Part shown: one piece after another, positions 62,204 to 64,000 of the stretch
How positions within the stretch are numbered: position 1 is the first letter of the stretch
Layout: every line of letters starts with the position of its first letter
Source of the DNA: Streptomyces fildesensis
GTDB lineage: Bacteria > Actinomycetota > Actinomycetes > Streptomycetales > Streptomycetaceae
Assembly: GCF_016107395.1 (NCBI RefSeq)
Contig: NZ_JAAIKO010000034.1
Span: 26,551 to 90,550, forward strand
DNA length: 64,000 bases
Direction of reading: 5' to 3'
Made by a program: the position numbers and the translations under genes
The notes under the pieces: model-generated
Told to the model about the DNA's origin: nothing
The model's input: only the letters and a program-made list of their open reading frames with translations
Databases searched by the model: none

Positions 62204-62218
62204 ATACCCTGACGGTAT
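62204..62218. promoter_or_regulatory. LysR box ATACC-N5-GGTAT
   Basis: A 5-bp perfect dyad with the T-N11-A pattern of LysR sites, 23 bp from the LysR ATG and 59 bp from the SDR ATG, in the shared divergent promoter. Confidence 0.65.
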
Positions 62219-62276
62219 CGTTGCGCACCCGATCGGTCTTGGACTTCCGCCGAGGCCCGAAGGCAGCATCGTCCCT

Positions 62277-63008
62277 ATGACTGAACGGAAGATCGCGCTG
62301 GTCACCGGCGCGAACAAGGGAATCGGCTACGAGATCGCCGCAGGCCTGGGCACCCTCGGCTGGAGCGTCGGCGTCGGCGCTCGCGACGACCAGCGCCGAA
62401 GCGCCGCGGTGGAGAAACTGCGCGCCGCTGGCATCGACGCGTTCGCCGTACCGCTGGACGTGACCGACGACGCGAGCGCGACCGCCGCCGCACGGCTGAT
62501 CGACGAACAGGCCGGACGCCTCGACGTGCTCGTCAACAACGCCGCCATCGCAGGCGACATGCCACAGGAGCCCACCCGGATCGACCCCGCCACCATCCAC
62601 ACGGTCGTGGACACCAACGTGATCGGCGTCATCCGCGTCACCAACGCGATGCTGCCGCTGCTGCGCCGCTCCGCCGCACCACGGATCGTGAACATGTCCA
62701 GCAGCGTCGGCTCCCTCACCCGGCAGTCAGGACCCGCCGCCGAGCAGACGGTAGGTCCGGTGTCCGCGGCGTACGCGCCGTCGAAGACCTTCCTGAACGC
62801 CGTCACCCTCCAATACGCCCGGGAGCTGGGCGGTACGAACATTCTGATCAACACCGGCTGCCCCGGCTACGTCGCCACCGACCTCAACGGCTTCCGCGGC
62901 GTGCGCACCCCCGAACAGGGCGCGGCGATCGCCATCAAACTCGCGACCCTGCCCGACGACGGCCCCACCGGACAGTTCTTCGACGACGCCGGAGTCGTGC
63001 CCTGGTGA
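62277..63008 (+). CDS. Short-chain dehydrogenase/reductase
   Basis: A 243-residue classical SDR. The cofactor motif is ALVTGANKGIGYEIAAGLGT (residues 7-26), VLVNNAAIAG gives the NNAG block, the catalytic Ser is in RIVNMSSSVGSL, and the usual YxxxK reads YAPSK. It closes GCPGYVATDLNGFRG. Basic residues after beta2 (VGVGARDDQRR) favour NADPH. It resembles carbonyl-reductase-like SDRs. The ATG at 62277 begins exactly at the fold. It is controlled with the divergent LysR; substrate unknown. Confidence 0.9.
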   Translation: MTERKIALVTGANKGIGYEIAAGLGTLGWSVGVGARDDQRRSAAVEKLRAAGIDAFAVPLDVTDDASATAAARLIDEQAGRLDVLVNNAAIAGDMPQEPTRIDPATIHTVVDTNVIGVIRVTNAMLPLLRRSAAPRIVNMSSSVGSLTRQSGPAAEQTVGPVSAAYAPSKTFLNAVTLQYARELGGTNILINTGCPGYVATDLNGFRGVRTPEQGAAIAIKLATLPDDGPTGQFFDDAGVVPW

Positions 63009-63401
63009 TGTGCACGGCGGCCATCACCCGCCATGCTGATGCCGCTGCGCCCACGCATCTCGAAGAGATCCGTGGTGGCCGTCCCTGCCAACGCTCCGGT
63101 GCCCGGGGCAACGCCCCGCACCGTTACCGCCTCCAACAATCGTGACCCGGGGATCCGAATCGCAAGACCTCACTGCTGTTCACCAATCCTCCGACCCGCC
63201 GAATCTCCATGCGCTCGGTGACAACCGGGCCGAAAACTCGGAGCAGGTGCCCACAAGGTCGACCATCTGCCGACAAGTGGCGCGATGGCTGTGCCACCGA
63301 AGCCCAGGTCGGCCCGCAGAATTGGTGACACCTATCTTGGCAAGTCACAGAAGGGCTCGCCGGCACGCATGACATGAAGCGAGGGAGTCCAAAGGTCGGT
63401 T
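63009..63401. other. Flank of an IS982-type element
   Basis: No intact gene. The last 40 bases should contain the left end of the element, but the right end is missing so the terminal repeat cannot be matched. Confidence 0.4.
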
Positions 63402-63730
63402 GTGACGCCAGACCTGGACTCCCTCGCGACCGCGCTCTACGTGAAGTCCGACGACCTGCTGAAGGAATCGCCGTACCTGGCGCCGTGGCGCCTGTCGTCG
63501 GGCTCCCGCCCCGGCTCACGGATGCCGAGCTGGTCACCCTCGCGGTGATGCAGGCCATGCTGGGCTGCACCTCCGAACGCCGCTGGATCCGCCACGCCCA
63601 GGCCCACCTGCGGTACCTGTTCCCCTACCTGCCCGGACAGTCCGGCTACAACCGGCGCCTGCGCAAGGTCACCGACCTGATCGCCCAGGTCAACCGCCTC
63701 GTCGCAACGGGTGCGGATTGCTGGGAGTGA
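63402..63730 (+). mobile_element. IS982-like transposase, frameshifted and truncated
   Basis: From GTG 63402 the start reads TPDLDSLATALYVKSDDLLK ESPYLAPWR. A one-base deletion near 63493 then shifts to VVGLPPRLTDAELVTLAVMQ, AMLGCTSERRWIRHAQAHLR and YLFPYLPGQSGYNRRLRKVT. This is the N-terminal third of a Streptomyces IS982-like (DDE) transposase (recalled pattern). The catalytic domain is cut off after LVATG. Dead element. Confidence 0.65.
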
Positions 63731-63739
63731 CTTCGTAGG

Positions 63740-63880
63740 TCAAGCAGTGAGTTGGTAGCGGGCCTGGTGGTTGCGCTGGTTCTCTTGGCCCAGAGGGTAG
63801 GTCCAGTAGCGGTCGAAGTCGCCGCTGGCGAGCAGTGCGCGGTGTCTCAGGACGGCTTCGGCGCCGGCCAGCTACGAAGC
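63740..63880 (-). pseudogene. Transposase C-terminal scrap
   Basis: Reads LAGAEAVLRHRALLASGDFD then RYWTYPLGQENQRNHQARYQ and a stop. This matches the tail of a Streptomyces IS transposase (ISKra4-like GAEAxLxLRAxxxxGDFDxYW, recalled). Only about 44 residues remain, 10 bp from the IS982-like fragment, so two dead elements abut. Confidence 0.5.
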
Positions 63881-64000
63881 AACCGTGCTGGTCGCGGCCA
63901 TCAATGAGTGGCTGTGGCCTCACGGCCGCACCAGCCTTCAGTTAATACTGCAACCGCATGTGGGGGTGGTGGCCTCGGCGTTGGTAGTGGCATCTGCGGG

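Noticed and set aside
1..64000. Searched by eye for tRNA, rRNA and riboswitch elements
   Set aside because: No cloverleaf with a conserved T-loop, rRNA segment or known riboswitch core was recognised; a covariance search would be needed to be sure.

Overview
The window is high-GC actinobacterial DNA, most likely Streptomyces. Support comes from the GC-rich third codon positions, frequent GTG and TTG starts, AfsR/SARP-type and LAL-type regulators, F420-linked oxidoreductases, Tat-exported polysaccharide lyases and many degraded insertion sequences. The mix of intact accessory loci, truncated genes and transposon debris looks like a chromosome arm rather than a core region. All assignments are from reading the sequence; no database search was run.

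Layout. 1-7 kb is decay: an M20 peptidase cut tail-to-tail against a serine beta-lactamase, a Tn3-type transposase scrap, a frameshifted MFS exporter behind its ArsR-like regulator, a TetR stump and an N-truncated VOC protein. 8.3-19.2 kb is a glycan-use locus: a D-2-hydroxyacid dehydrogenase diverges from an ABC sugar importer (lipoprotein plus two permeases), followed by a GH29 alpha-L-fucosidase, two tandem Tat-exported PL6-type lyases, a TIM-barrel isomerase and an SGNH esterase. A promoter with an overlapping LacI-type operator heads the importer. 19.4-27 kb holds small accessory genes (MarR, GNATs, VOC, PIG-L deacetylase) mixed with scraps of resolvase, DUF402 and ISL3.

27.4-31.3 kb is a compact class III lanthipeptide locus: LanKC followed by a 42-residue precursor gene. 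33-35.6 kb is a LysR divergon with an inositol-monophosphatase-like protein and an F420-reductase-like protein. 36.5-39.7 kb is a translationally coupled radical SAM / aminotransferase / methyltransferase operon of unknown product. It is followed by two large AfsR-like regulators flanking a BBE-type FAD oxidase (40.2-48.1 kb).

48.7-55.5 kb is the best candidate for an undescribed system. A 41-residue peptide gene with a Thr/Cys/Ser-rich tail is followed by a strong hairpin, a PqqD-like plus HExxH membrane protease fusion, a large TPR protein, a flavin reductase and a convergent LAL regulator. No recognised RiPP-modifying enzyme is present. 55.8-64 kb holds IS110, IS982 and another transposase remnant, a HelD-type helicase with a TTG start, glutaminase, an NTF2-like protein, a two-repeat type I-E-like CRISPR remnant and a LysR/SDR divergon.
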